A stretch of 46,790 bases of DNA from Aeromonas popoffii. GTDB taxonomy: Bacteria; Pseudomonadota; Gammaproteobacteria; Enterobacterales; Aeromonadaceae. Where the stretch lies: assembly GCF_000820025.1 (NCBI RefSeq), contig NZ_CDBI01000063.1, positions 1 through 46,790 of the forward strand. Reading direction: 5' to 3'. A program made the position numbers and the translations under genes. Below are positions 25,511 to 33,825 of the stretch, in pieces; position 1 is the stretch's first letter, and every line of letters starts with the position of its first letter. Under the pieces are notes generated by a model. The model was not told where the DNA came from and did not search any database. It was given only the letters and a program-made list of their open reading frames with translations.

Positions 25511-25868
25511 CGGCGTAGCGGGCCAGCTGCTCCACTTCTACAACCTGCTGGGCCTGATCCACGTCAATGAAGCAGGGCTTATCCTTCACGGCCAGCAGTG
25601 GCTCATTGCCGAGGCGCAGGTGCAGGGTGACCTTGGGGATGATGCAAACCATGCGCTGCACGGATCCGGCTTTGGTTGCCAGCTCATTGAACGGCTGTGC
25701 CAAGTTGCTATGGCCTTCATTCAGGGTGCTGGCGTTGTCTTCCAACTCGGCTTCCAGCTCTTCGATACGGGCTTTCAGCTCAAGCACCGTGCCGGAGGGG
25801 TCAGTCTCACGGCCAAGCTTCGCGCTCAGCTCAGCTACTCGAGCGATCAGTTGTTCTTTTTCAGTCAT
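25503..25868 (-). CDS. DNA-packaging protein FI-like
   Basis: 121 aa from ATG 25868 with GGAGAAG upstream. The helical start MTEKEQLIARVAELSAKLGR followed by TVLELKARIEELEAELEDN parallels the start of lambda FI (KDELIARLRSLG, ELALRVAELKEEL). The C-terminal part is shorter. FI helps the terminase find proheads. The assignment rests on this pattern and on position after the capsid gene. Confidence 0.6.
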   Translation of the reverse strand: MTEKEQLIARVAELSAKLGRETDPSGTVLELKARIEELEAELEDNASTLNEGHSNLAQPFNELATKAGSVQRMVCIIPKVTLHLRLGNEPLLAVKDKPCFIDVDQAQQVVEVEQLARYADE

Positions 25869-25900
25869 GGAATCTTCTCCAGAAAAATCGGAAAACAAAA

Positions 25901-25919
25901 GTGGGGCCACTGGCCCCAC
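25901..25919. repeat. Dispersed 19-bp palindrome between capsid and FI-like genes
   Basis: GTGGGGCCACTGGCCCCAC. Here T-rich tracts follow on both strands (CCTTTTC and CTTTTG), so this copy could also act as a weak terminator between the capsid gene and the connector genes. Confidence 0.75.
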
Positions 25920-25925
25920 CTTTTC

Positions 25926-26972
25926 TTAGTTGACTTCGATAAACACGAAGGCGTTAGTGTCCGGCTGCACGGCAGCAGGGGAGCATTCGGTCATGGTGTA
26001 GATATCGGCGGGGTCGCCGCCCTCTTCCCACTGACTAACGAAGCGATCTCCCTCTTCCATGCCTTCCTTGACCGCTTTGATGTTCTGGATCACGCCATAC
26101 ATCATGACACCCTGGATGCCGAGGGAACCCAGCAGCAAGCCGTTCTCGGGAACATAGAGGCGCTGGGTCTTCTTATCGACCGGGTCGATGAACTTGTTTT
26201 TAGTTACGATGATCATCACATCACCGTAATACCCCTTGATGGACACCCATTTACCGAGGTCTTTCAGACCCAACTCGGCCAGCGACAGGGAACCGCGTTT
26301 GGTATCAAACTTCTCGCGGAACAGCTTGAAGCGGTTGAGTTCACGCCACGCCTTACTTCCCATCACCATCACATCGAGAGTACCACTGGATTTGTCCGCA
26401 TAGGCGTCGATGTCGTGGGTCGGGTCGTAGGTGTCTGCATCCTGTTGAGACCAGCGGCCAGCACCAGCCTGCACGATATGGTTCTCGGGGTTGCGACCAG
26501 TATCCACATCGATCGGCTCGGGCAGGTTCTCACCGTTCATGGTGTACTTGCCGTAGAGCGCCATCTGCACACACTGATACTCTTCCAGCTGCAGAATGGC
26601 TTGCTCTTCATCATCCAGGTTCTGCATGGTGTACTGCTCGAAGCGGTCCTGCGGGCTCAGCTCGCCCATGGGCTGCTCACCAGCACGACGGGCCAGCGTT
26701 GCCTGCAGATCGACGGTATGCTTCGACTTCACATAACCCGGCTCAAAGGAGCTGGTCAGGTGGCCACGGGTCTTGTCGACCTTACCGGATACTCGCGGGG
26801 CACAATAAACCGCCATGGCCGCCTGGCCCGGGATCTCGTCCAGGTACACCTTCTTGGTCTTGAAGGTCATCACCAACGGATAAAACAACGTCTTGAACAA
26901 CTGGCTGAACTTGAGGGTCTCGGTACGAGCTGCCATCAGTTCACCAGGAGTAAACAGGTCAAATTCGGCCAT
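25926..26972 (-). CDS. Major capsid protein (lambda gpE-like)
   Basis: A 348-aa HK97-fold capsid of the gpE family: LFTPGELMAARTETLKFSQL at the N-terminus, TKKVYLDEIPGQAAMAVYCA, and the C-terminal YVPENGLLLGSLGIQGVMMY with SPAAVQPDTNAFVFIEV. ATG 26972 overlaps the decoration gene stop (TAATG), so the two are coupled. The length is close to lambda gpE (341 aa). Confidence 0.93.
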   Translation of the reverse strand: MAEFDLFTPGELMAARTETLKFSQLFKTLFYPLVMTFKTKKVYLDEIPGQAAMAVYCAPRVSGKVDKTRGHLTSSFEPGYVKSKHTVDLQATLARRAGEQPMGELSPQDRFEQYTMQNLDDEEQAILQLEEYQCVQMALYGKYTMNGENLPEPIDVDTGRNPENHIVQAGAGRWSQQDADTYDPTHDIDAYADKSSGTLDVMVMGSKAWRELNRFKLFREKFDTKRGSLSLAELGLKDLGKWVSIKGYYGDVMIIVTKNKFIDPVDKKTQRLYVPENGLLLGSLGIQGVMMYGVIQNIKAVKEGMEEGDRFVSQWEEGGDPADIYTMTECSPAAVQPDTNAFVFIEVN

Positions 26973-27316
26973 TACTTCACTTCCTCGATAGAGATGGGGG
27001 AACCGAGGAAGCCGGCGCGTTTGGCTTCCATGGTGAGTACGGTTTCGGGCCAGGCAACGGCGGCTGCGTTAATGCAGCCGGACTTGTGTACCGGCGCGGT
27101 TTTGGCGGTGGTAGCATCAACGGAGCCGACGGTCATGGTGACTGCCTTGCCTGCTGTGCCGTCCCATTTCACCAACTTGCCAGCATTGGCGTCAGCTCCC
27201 AGCATCAGCGGAGTGCGGGCGGCCAGCTGCCCTTGGCCAGCGGCAATGTGGCCTGTCATGGTCGGCAGTGGCTCACTGCCAGCCGAAATGTTCAGAATGC
27301 TGAACTCAGTTTTCAT
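26972..27316 (-). CDS. Head decoration protein (lambda gpD-like)
   Basis: 114 aa, MKTEFSILNISAGSEPLPTM. The GHIAAGQGQLAARTPLMLGA and LVKWDGTAGKAVTMTVGSVD pattern is that of the decoration protein D family, trimers that lock the expanded capsid. It lies directly upstream of the capsid gene as in lambda. Confidence 0.88.
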   Translation of the reverse strand: MKTEFSILNISAGSEPLPTMTGHIAAGQGQLAARTPLMLGADANAGKLVKWDGTAGKAVTMTVGSVDATTAKTAPVHKSGCINAAAVAWPETVLTMEAKRAGFLGSPISIEEVK

Positions 27317-27318
27317 CG

Positions 27319-28641
27319 TCAGTCCTTACGCCCAAAGCGGGTCAGGCGAGCAACTCGGTCGCTCTTGGTGGTGTCGGCATTACCTTGTACAGCTGCGGGA
27401 GAAGTCTCCATCAGCTTGTCCAATGCGGTTTCACTGGCTGCCTGCGCGGTCTGCGGGATGGCCGCCAGCACTGCCTTGGCGCCTTCAACTGTCATCGCGC
27501 GATTCTTTGCCAGCTCTTTGGCAGCGGCCTCACGGCCCTTGGCTTCATCCAGCTCGAGGATCCCCATAATCCGGGCATTCTCTGCGGCAGCCATCTGCTC
27601 GCCATCAACCACAGGGGCTGAGGCAACCGGGGCGACAACCGGCGCGGCCTCGGCATTCTTGTTCAGTTCAGTGGTTGCGACCTTGAGATCGGCGCCTTCT
27701 GCGCTGGCGTTATGTTCTGTCACGCTCATATTTCTTCCTGTTGCAAAGATGGGTTTGTGAGAGATGCGTTCGGCCATCACTGCCACCGCATCGGCCGCAT
27801 TGACCAGCTCATCGGCCAGCCCCTGTTCGATCGCGGCCTGTCCCTCAAATGTCCCGGCCTCTTGAGCCAGGATGCGGTCCACTGCCAAGCCGGTGTGCTT
27901 GGCCACCGTATTGGCGAAGCGCAAGCGCGTAGCCTCAACGTCGGCCTGCAGCTTTGCTCTCACCCGTTCAGGCAGTGCTTCGTAGGGGTTGCCGTCGACC
28001 TTGTTGGCACCCGCATGGATCAGCGTCACCTTGCGACCGGTCTGCTTCAGCATCTCGCTGACGTCCATATGGGCGATAACCACGCCGATGGAGCCTGCGA
28101 TACCGGTCTGAGTGATCAGCCGACGTCCAGCACCTGACACAACAAGCTGACCAGCGCTGCAGTGCATGTCGTAGCAAAGAGACCAGACCGGCTTAATCTT
28201 GTTGGCTCTGGCGATCAGGTCAGTGCAGTCAAACGCACCGGCTACTTCACCGCCCGGGGTATCAACGTCCAGCATGATCCCGCGCACCTCGGGGTCTTTC
28301 AGTGCCTGACTAAGGCGCCCCTGAATGCCGTCGTATCCTGTAGCGCCACAGGAGGGCTGTAAGCCGCCCCATTTGTGCGCCAGAGTGCCGGAGATCGGCA
28401 GCACTGCGATTCCATCAACCAGGGCATAGCTGCGGCTTCTCTCGCCACGTTCAGAGAAGCTCGCCGCGTTCTGCTCGACCTGTCCACTCAGGTCGATAAC
28501 TTTGCCCGAGGAGGCATCAAGCAAGCTGCCGACCCCCATCTGCTCGGATACCGCCGTGATGATGATCTGGGCCTCGGTAGGCCGGATCATCAACGGGGTA
28601 TTAAAAAGCCGGGACATGATGCCCGGCAGGTTATGTTTCAT
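27319..28641 (-). CDS. S49-type head maturation protease fused with scaffold
   Basis: 440 aa from ATG 28641 (AGGGGA upstream). Residues about 60-310 form the SppA/S49 serine protease: VRGIMLDVDTPGGEVAGAFD, CYDMHCSAGQLVVSGAGRRL, and ITQTGIAGSIGVVIAHMD with the nucleophile Ser in AGS. Residues about 310-440 are Ala/Glu-rich, the Nu3-like scaffold, with an internal ATG (MSVTEHNASAEG) that could yield scaffold alone, as in lambda C/Nu3. It overlaps the portal end. Confidence 0.9.
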   Translation of the reverse strand: MKHNLPGIMSRLFNTPLMIRPTEAQIIITAVSEQMGVGSLLDASSGKVIDLSGQVEQNAASFSERGERSRSYALVDGIAVLPISGTLAHKWGGLQPSCGATGYDGIQGRLSQALKDPEVRGIMLDVDTPGGEVAGAFDCTDLIARANKIKPVWSLCYDMHCSAGQLVVSGAGRRLITQTGIAGSIGVVIAHMDVSEMLKQTGRKVTLIHAGANKVDGNPYEALPERVRAKLQADVEATRLRFANTVAKHTGLAVDRILAQEAGTFEGQAAIEQGLADELVNAADAVAVMAERISHKPIFATGRNMSVTEHNASAEGADLKVATTELNKNAEAAPVVAPVASAPVVDGEQMAAAENARIMGILELDEAKGREAAAKELAKNRAMTVEGAKAVLAAIPQTAQAASETALDKLMETSPAAVQGNADTTKSDRVARLTRFGRKD

Positions 28642-30208
28642 TGCCATTCCCCTGTTGCTGCTCGTCGGGTGCCATCTGCTGGGCCTTAACCCACGATGGT
28701 GGCGGGAGGTTCTTCTCTTTGCGCTCCTGCGCCTCCCGATACTGCTGTGCGAAGATCTCCTCGTAATCCTCGCCGAGCTTGGCCAGCTCACGCTCATACG
28801 TGGACAAGCCCGACTCGATGAGCAGGACAGCCTCTTTGGCCTCTTTCAAACCGTCGATGGCCATGCGGCCCATGCCGATCCATTCCGAGTAGCACCAGGC
28901 ATGACGGGCCTCGTAGAAGTTCAGGCGGGCCGAGCGGGGCAAGGTGATCACCTTGCGCACGATCGCCTCTTCCAGCCAGCAACCGAACATCAGGCTGGCC
29001 GCCTTACCGGCGATGAACTTGCGACGGCCCATCACATAGCGCCAGTTGTCGTTCGAGCTGGCCCGCAGGGCGCTATATGCCCCCTTGCTATAGTCCCGAC
29101 TGAGGGCCGAATACTCGGTATTTGTGCCAGCCGCGACATAACGCAGGATTGACTCTTCCAGCTGGCTCATGCCGTTGTCAGCATTGCCTGGCCGTTGCAG
29201 GTTAAGCTTGTCGCCGGGGAAGAGGTGCGGGATCTTCACCCCGTTCATCTTCACCTGCGAGCCGGAGTAGTAGCCCGCATACTCGCTAATCCACTGCTCC
29301 ATCGCGCTCGGCTCGTTGCCATTGGCTCCCGCACCGGCGATAAACTCCATCGCCTTCTCAGTGCCAAGCTCGCTCTCGATGGTCGCCGCGTACATGGCGC
29401 CCACTACGGCGTTCTGCAGCCAGGTATGCTGCAAGCTGTCGAGCATCTTCATCCGCTCGAGCGTCGTCATAAACAGGTTGGCGCCGCGCGTCTGGCGAGC
29501 ATCCTTCTTCTCGAAGATATGGATAAATGAGAGGCGGCCGTTGGCCAGTTCTCTGGGGATAAAGCGCCACTCTGACTTGCCGCTGGGGTAAGTTGCTTCC
29601 TCTACCCAGCAGCCTCGAGCGCGACCGTTGCGGTCTAACGCCACCCCGCTACGCAGGTTGTCGGTGTCGCGCACTTTCTTCGGGTTGCTGACACTGCGCG
29701 GCGAGACCATGGCGAACTGGGTGCGGAACAGGTGATGCCCGCGTTCTTCCCGCCATGCTGGCTGCACCATGGCCTCACCCTGGCCGGCGTGAACAGCGAC
29801 CGCCTCCCGGATCATTTCGGTAAAGGTGCGATGCCCCTCAACGTCGATGCAGCCGTGCGGGTCTTCGGCATATTCAAACCAGGCATCCTGCACATCACGG
29901 GCAAATGCCCGGCAATCCTCCTCGGAGATCCCGAGGCGGCGCCACATCGGTTTGTAACTCAGCCGGAACAGGTGTCCGACTATCTGATCCTGGTGGATCT
30001 GGATTGCGTTGCTGGCCGTCGCATGGTTGCGAACCAAGTCGTCGGCGCGGGCGTTTGCCTTGCCTAGCACTGGCAGAAGGGCGGCGTCTTGCCCCCTGCT
30101 GCGAGGGTTCCAGTCCGCCATCTGGCCACCGAACCCGCGCCCCCCCGCCGTGTAGACCGACTGCTGGCGCAGCGGGGTGACTCCATCGGCCGAGAGGATT
30201 TTGTTCAT
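28631..30208 (-). CDS. Portal protein (lambda gpB-like)
   Basis: 525 aa from ATG 30208, which lies at the gpW stop. Lambda-family portal features: NPRSRGQDAALLPVLGKANA and ARADDLVRNHATASNAIQIH near the start, VHAGQGEAMVQPAWREERGH, and LRYVAAGTNTEYSALSRDYS with KGAYSALRASSNDNWR. It forms the dodecameric DNA gate. Lambda order W-B-C is kept. Confidence 0.93.
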   Translation of the reverse strand: MNKILSADGVTPLRQQSVYTAGGRGFGGQMADWNPRSRGQDAALLPVLGKANARADDLVRNHATASNAIQIHQDQIVGHLFRLSYKPMWRRLGISEEDCRAFARDVQDAWFEYAEDPHGCIDVEGHRTFTEMIREAVAVHAGQGEAMVQPAWREERGHHLFRTQFAMVSPRSVSNPKKVRDTDNLRSGVALDRNGRARGCWVEEATYPSGKSEWRFIPRELANGRLSFIHIFEKKDARQTRGANLFMTTLERMKMLDSLQHTWLQNAVVGAMYAATIESELGTEKAMEFIAGAGANGNEPSAMEQWISEYAGYYSGSQVKMNGVKIPHLFPGDKLNLQRPGNADNGMSQLEESILRYVAAGTNTEYSALSRDYSKGAYSALRASSNDNWRYVMGRRKFIAGKAASLMFGCWLEEAIVRKVITLPRSARLNFYEARHAWCYSEWIGMGRMAIDGLKEAKEAVLLIESGLSTYERELAKLGEDYEEIFAQQYREAQERKEKNLPPPSWVKAQQMAPDEQQQGNGNET

Positions 30209-30408
30209 AAGGCTAATCTCCCGGGGCCGCGACGATTGCTCTGGCCACAAATCACTTCAAGCTTTTGGATGTACTTATCAAGGTCAGCAATAGTTCGCTG
30301 AGAGAAGGTGACCTGCCTCTGGCCATGGCCGACTTGCACGGCACTCTTGCCCATCAGCAGCTGGTGCCGGGCTTCTTTCGCCTGATCTAGGCGCTGTTCA
30401 TCGGTCAT
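30205..30408 (-). CDS. Head-tail joining protein gpW-like
   Basis: 67 aa from ATG 30408 (MTDEQRLDQAKEARHQLLMG). It matches lambda gpW in length (68 aa) and motif order: a first helix with ARHQLLMGK, a strand pair RQVTFSQRTIADLDKYIQKL, and a terminal RRGPG. Longer readings from 30453 would begin inside the palindrome and are less likely. Confidence 0.9.
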   Translation of the reverse strand: MTDEQRLDQAKEARHQLLMGKSAVQVGHGQRQVTFSQRTIADLDKYIQKLEVICGQSNRRGPGRLAL

Positions 30409-30427
30409 CGGGATCCCCAAAAACAAA

Positions 30428-30446
30428 GTGGGGCCACTGGCCCCAC
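30428..30446. repeat. Dispersed 19-bp palindrome between terminase and gpW genes
   Basis: GTGGGGCCACTGGCCCCAC, starting at the last base region of the terminase stop. The minus strand continues CTTTGTTTTTG, so weak termination is possible here. Confidence 0.75.
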
Positions 30447-32332
30447 TATCCATTCAGTTGCTGCCCCAGTTCAGCCAGTGTTCGCTTCTTCGCTGGGGCT
30501 GTTTTTTCTTGGTCGTTCGCATTGGCCGCCAGTGTCGGCAACTTCAATCCCCAACGGACTTGGCTGATGCGCAAGGCAGCGAGTGCATAGGCAAAGCAGT
30601 CAGTGCCCTCGTTTCGCCCCTTGGCTCGCCAGCGCACCACCGTCTTGCCTGCCACTATTTCAAGCACTTTCACTTCGGCAGTCAGCTGTTGGCACTCGGC
30701 CTCATCGCACATCTCGCCGCTTGGCATCGGGCCGAGGGGAAGGTGGACGCTGCCTGGCTTGCCGAGTTCGACGTGGTAGCGGCTGTAAAGCAGCTCTTTG
30801 GCCGTGTCTGACCCCACTTCGGTGTGGTAGACGCCCGCCCGGTTCTTCTGGGATGGGAAGTTGGCGATCGGCTTGCCGTAGACGTTGGCACCCTTGATGG
30901 GGATCAGCTTGAAGATCCCGAACCGCTTCGACATGTTGTTGACGTAGGTCTGGTCGATACCACCGGTATCCCAACAGCCACGCTGCCATGTCATCTGGGT
31001 GCCGTCCGCCTTGCGATAGGTCACTTTCAGCGCCTTTTCAGTACGCTGCAGGGTGTCAGGGTCGTCGTACTTTCCCATCACCACGATCTTGTCGATCAGG
31101 TACGCCTGCTCATCAGCCGTCCAGCCCCACATACGGATCTCGTAGCGGTCACGCTGGCTATCGATACCGGCCGTGATGTAAACCACCTCATCCGGCACCT
31201 CGGCGGCGTACCTCTCCCTCCGTTCCAGCAGGATCGAATGCTCGGTCGGTTCGCCGAGCTCTTCCTCGTAGAGCTCACCCAGCGTGGTGTTGATGAAGGT
31301 TTTTTCATCAAGTGGCTGGCCTTCTGCCTTGAGCCAGTCCATCACCAGTTCGCCCCAACCATCGAGGTTCAACGAATAGGCAGCCCACACATGCATGCCG
31401 ACTGACGCTGGGCAGGGGATGCGCTCCCCATCCGCCGTATACCAGTCGTCATCCTCACCGGTTCGCGTCCATGTGCCATCCTCACCGATCCAGCGGCCTG
31501 CGATCTCCATTTCATAGAGGTCAGCGTAATGGAAGTGCTTATGGCAACCCTCGCACACGTAGTGAGCCGAGTTTGCCTTCCCTTCTCGGGTGGTTTTGGT
31601 GTCGTCCCACGTCAGCCCAAACTGGGCATTACGGCCTCCCCAGACCAATACCTGCTCATGTTCGCAGTGCGGGCACGGGAGATAAAATCGGATGACAATT
31701 TCTGCTGAGGAAAGGAAATTCTCGATATGAGACAGCCCCTTTACCGTCGGGGTGGTGCCAACAACAAATTTTGGATAGGCCGCTCCCTTCAACCGCTTTT
31801 TAGCCAGGCCAAGGGGGTTGCCCTCACCTTTCTTTCCTTTCCCTACTTCTCGCGGGAGCGCGTCGGCCTCATCGATAAAGGCACATTGTTTTGTCAGTCG
31901 GCGATACCGGCCAGCGGCATCACCGCCTCGAAAGTCGATGATGACACCCTTCATCACCTTCTTTTTTAGATTGTTCTTTTCGTTCTTCTTTTCCCATTCA
32001 GGGAAGATCGCCTTGATGACTTTCATCTCGGCGATGACCGGATCGACCTCATCAACGACAAAGCCGTCAGCCTCATCGTCGATTGGCTGGAATACCACGC
32101 TGGAGCGTTTCTTATGCTCGGCCATGTAGAGCACCGAGGCGACCAGCACCTTGGTGTAGCCAAGGCGAGCTGATTTCTGAATGCCGAACTCTCGACAACG
32201 GTCGTTCGTCATTAGGTTCAGCATCACGACTTGGACCGGCTGAGTCGTCCACTGACCAGCAATCTGACTAGACCCTTCTGGCAGCCTGAAGTGCTGATTC
32301 GCCCACTTAACCCCGGTCAGGAGCTTCCTCAT
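30446..32332 (-). CDS. Terminase large subunit (lambda gpA-like)
   Basis: About 628 aa from ATG 32332. An in-frame ATG at 32407 would add 25 residues but overlap the small subunit by 101 bases, and neither start has a clear ribosome site. VKWANQHFRLPEGSSQIAGQ opens the GpA family. SARLGYTKVLVASVLYMAEH carries the deviant Walker A, and CAFIDEADALP the Walker B. A nuclease domain follows (VYITAGIDSQRDRYEIRMWG). A CxxC pair (CPHC, CEGC) at about residues 250-300 may bind zinc. It cuts at cos and pumps DNA. Confidence 0.93.
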   Translation of the reverse strand: MRKLLTGVKWANQHFRLPEGSSQIAGQWTTQPVQVVMLNLMTNDRCREFGIQKSARLGYTKVLVASVLYMAEHKKRSSVVFQPIDDEADGFVVDEVDPVIAEMKVIKAIFPEWEKKNEKNNLKKKVMKGVIIDFRGGDAAGRYRRLTKQCAFIDEADALPREVGKGKKGEGNPLGLAKKRLKGAAYPKFVVGTTPTVKGLSHIENFLSSAEIVIRFYLPCPHCEHEQVLVWGGRNAQFGLTWDDTKTTREGKANSAHYVCEGCHKHFHYADLYEMEIAGRWIGEDGTWTRTGEDDDWYTADGERIPCPASVGMHVWAAYSLNLDGWGELVMDWLKAEGQPLDEKTFINTTLGELYEEELGEPTEHSILLERRERYAAEVPDEVVYITAGIDSQRDRYEIRMWGWTADEQAYLIDKIVVMGKYDDPDTLQRTEKALKVTYRKADGTQMTWQRGCWDTGGIDQTYVNNMSKRFGIFKLIPIKGANVYGKPIANFPSQKNRAGVYHTEVGSDTAKELLYSRYHVELGKPGSVHLPLGPMPSGEMCDEAECQQLTAEVKVLEIVAGKTVVRWRAKGRNEGTDCFAYALAALRISQVRWGLKLPTLAANANDQEKTAPAKKRTLAELGQQLNG

Positions 32333-32873
32333 CCTCAATGTCAGGGTCGCTCGCGAAACCGCTCTCGATATCGCTGTCGCAGTAATCTTCGGGATCGATT
32401 CCAACATCGGCTAACTCATTCATCATCTCGGCGATCTCGTCGCGGAACAGCTTGATGACGTGATGCGGTACGTCAGGCCATACCATTTTTATCCGAGGAA
32501 GCCAGGAGTCGACTCGGGTTCTCGCGCCGGAGCACCATGTCTCAAGGACATCGGAGAGGACGGTTATAGGGGCATACTGCTTGGCCAGCACCTTCCGCTT
32601 CAGCTTTAGGTTTTCAATCTGCTCACGACGATATTCGTTCGCCAGCTCGGCCTTCTGCCGCTCCAGCACCTTTTCAGATTCACCCCCTGCCATTTCCGGT
32701 TCGCCGCTACCAGGCTTTGCTGTTCGCAGGTATCGGATGTACCAGTGACGGCATGCATCGAGGTCATACTGCCCGCGCCCTTGTGGCACGGGGAATCCTG
32801 CCAGTTTTTGCAGGTTGTTTATCTGCCGCTCCGACAGATCCAGATGCCGGGCGATCTCACCTTGTGTTGCCAT
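32307..32873 (-). CDS. Terminase small subunit (Nu1-like)
   Basis: 188 aa from ATG 32873 (MATQGEIARHLDLSERQINN). The winged helix-turn-helix at residues 1-45 ends in GFPVPQGRGQYDLDACRHWY, the DNA-recognition layout of lambda gpNu1. A long charged helix (VLERQKAELANEYRREQIEN) and an acidic tail overlapping terL follow. It should bind cos DNA, expected just upstream at 32886-33126. Confidence 0.87.
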   Translation of the reverse strand: MATQGEIARHLDLSERQINNLQKLAGFPVPQGRGQYDLDACRHWYIRYLRTAKPGSGEPEMAGGESEKVLERQKAELANEYRREQIENLKLKRKVLAKQYAPITVLSDVLETWCSGARTRVDSWLPRIKMVWPDVPHHVIKLFRDEIAEMMNELADVGIDPEDYCDSDIESGFASDPDIEDEEAPDRG

Positions 32874-32904
32874 GAAAAACCCCAACCGGAACCGGAAATG
32901 CCAA

Positions 32905-33005
32905 AAACGAAAATTTTATAAAATGAGTGATTTCATGCGGGTCTAACGCCCCGCAGTGTAAAAAGGTCCAAAAAAGGACCCATTCCCCCACGGAGAGGAA
33001 TGGGT
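32905..33005. other. Possible cos region with terminator hairpins
   Basis: The 253 bases between the terminase small subunit and the first lysis-side gene hold no gene. They contain ATTTTATAAAAT (32913-32924), GCGGG-N7-CCCCGC (32937-32954), GGTCC-A6-GGACC (32965-32980) and CCCATTCC-N10-GGAATGGG (32979-33004). On the minus strand GGTCC-T6-GGACC is followed by five T residues, a good terminator. Nu1/A-type terminases cut a cos site upstream of the small-subunit gene, so cos is expected here. The exact cut cannot be read from sequence. Confidence 0.45.
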
Positions 33006-33102
33006 CAACAATCGGATGCTCTTTCAGCCTTGCCTACTGATCGCCCCAGCACACGCAGCCGAAGCCGCTGGTACAGAAGGCAAGGGTGAAGGTTGCAGCG
33101 GG

Positions 33103-33121
33103 GTTGGGCCACTGGCCCCAC
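33103..33121. repeat. Dispersed palindrome, one mismatch
   Basis: GTTGGGCCACTGGCCCCAC differs from the consensus by one base in the left arm. It lies in the gene-free stretch just after the 75-aa gene's stop. Confidence 0.6.
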
Positions 33122-33126
33122 TCCGA

Positions 33127-33354
33127 TTACTTGATGCGGCCTTTCAGTCTGAACTGGAAGACTGCGGGGTTCTCTGGGTGAATGAGCGGTCGAAAGATCC
33201 CCTCAAGCACTCCCATGAGGTCAAAGAGAGGGTCAAGGATCGGATGCTTGGTCGTCACCATGCACTGGCCATACGGGTCACCGATATAGACCGGTACGCC
33301 GAAATAGCTACCGTGATGGGTGAAGCCAAGCTCCTTCGCCTTCTGCTCTGTCAT
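33127..33354 (-). CDS. Hypothetical protein, 75 aa
   Basis: ATG 33354 gives MTEQKAKELGFTHHGSYFGV. A TTG a few codons earlier has AGGAG at a better distance, so the start is uncertain. Alpha/beta, soluble, with HPILDPLFDLMGVLEGIFRP. No family recognised. It sits between the lysis genes and cos. Confidence 0.6.
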   Translation of the reverse strand: MTEQKAKELGFTHHGSYFGVPVYIGDPYGQCMVTTKHPILDPLFDLMGVLEGIFRPLIHPENPAVFQFRLKGRIK

Positions 33355-33380
33355 GAATCCAAGCAATTCAATCTCCTTGG

Positions 33381-33399
33381 ATGGGGCCAATGGCCCCAC
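33381..33399. repeat. Dispersed palindrome, variant copy
   Basis: ATGGGGCCAATGGCCCCAC, differing at the first base and at the central base. The inner 8-bp arms are intact. It lies in the gap between two unknown genes. Confidence 0.6.
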
Positions 33400-33402
33400 C
33401 TG

Positions 33403-33825
33403 TCACGTATCTTTTGGGAGAACTCCGCACTGGGCGCCGGCAGCATCACGCAGAAAGGCAGCGAGGCGTTCTTGCTCTTCTGTTGAGAACTTCAGGCCAC
33501 CTACTGCTGGTGCCACCACTATGTGGACCGGAAGCGTGCGTGCTTCTATTCGGGCCAGTTGCTCGCTGATTGTGGTCAGGCTGATAAGGGGCCGACCACG
33601 CACCTGGGTAGCCTCAATGTCAGCCAAGAGCTGACGGGCATCTGCAAGCAGCGGGCTAGTGGGGCCAGTGGCCCCACCCTCCCGGTGGGCCTGCATAATG
33701 AGTTCGAATCCCTGCTTCATCAGACTGATCCCATCCCGGTTCACGATGTCGTCTGTTGGTGCTTGGGCTGCTGTATTCAGCAGGGACTCGAATATCCTGG
33801 TTAAAACTTTCTGGGTCATATTCAC
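33403..33825 (-). CDS. Hypothetical protein, 140 aa
   Basis: GTG 33825 overlaps the Rz stop (GTGA); an ATG two codons later is possible. Mostly helical (ILTRIFESLLNTAAQ-like start, LLADARQLLADIEATQVRGR), soluble. A copy of the palindrome (33659-33677) is translated inside it as ATGPTSP, which suggests the palindrome is kept for a DNA role even within a gene. Function unknown. Confidence 0.65.
   Translation of the reverse strand: MNMTQKVLTRIFESLLNTAAQAPTDDIVNRDGISLMKQGFELIMQAHREGGATGPTSPLLADARQLLADIEATQVRGRPLISLTTISEQLARIEARTLPVHIVVAPAVGGLKFSTEEQERLAAFLRDAAGAQCGVLPKDT
33659..33677. repeat. Dispersed 19-bp palindrome inside a coding region
   Basis: GTGGGGCCAGTGGCCCCAC, the exact reverse complement of the common form (central G). 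It lies within the 140-aa gene, away from any gene end, so a terminator role is impossible here. Confidence 0.75.

Noticed and set aside
25344..27569. 741-codon plus-strand ORF across the capsid genes
   Set aside because: Antisense shadow of five recognised head genes. His/Leu-rich nonsense translation with no family features.
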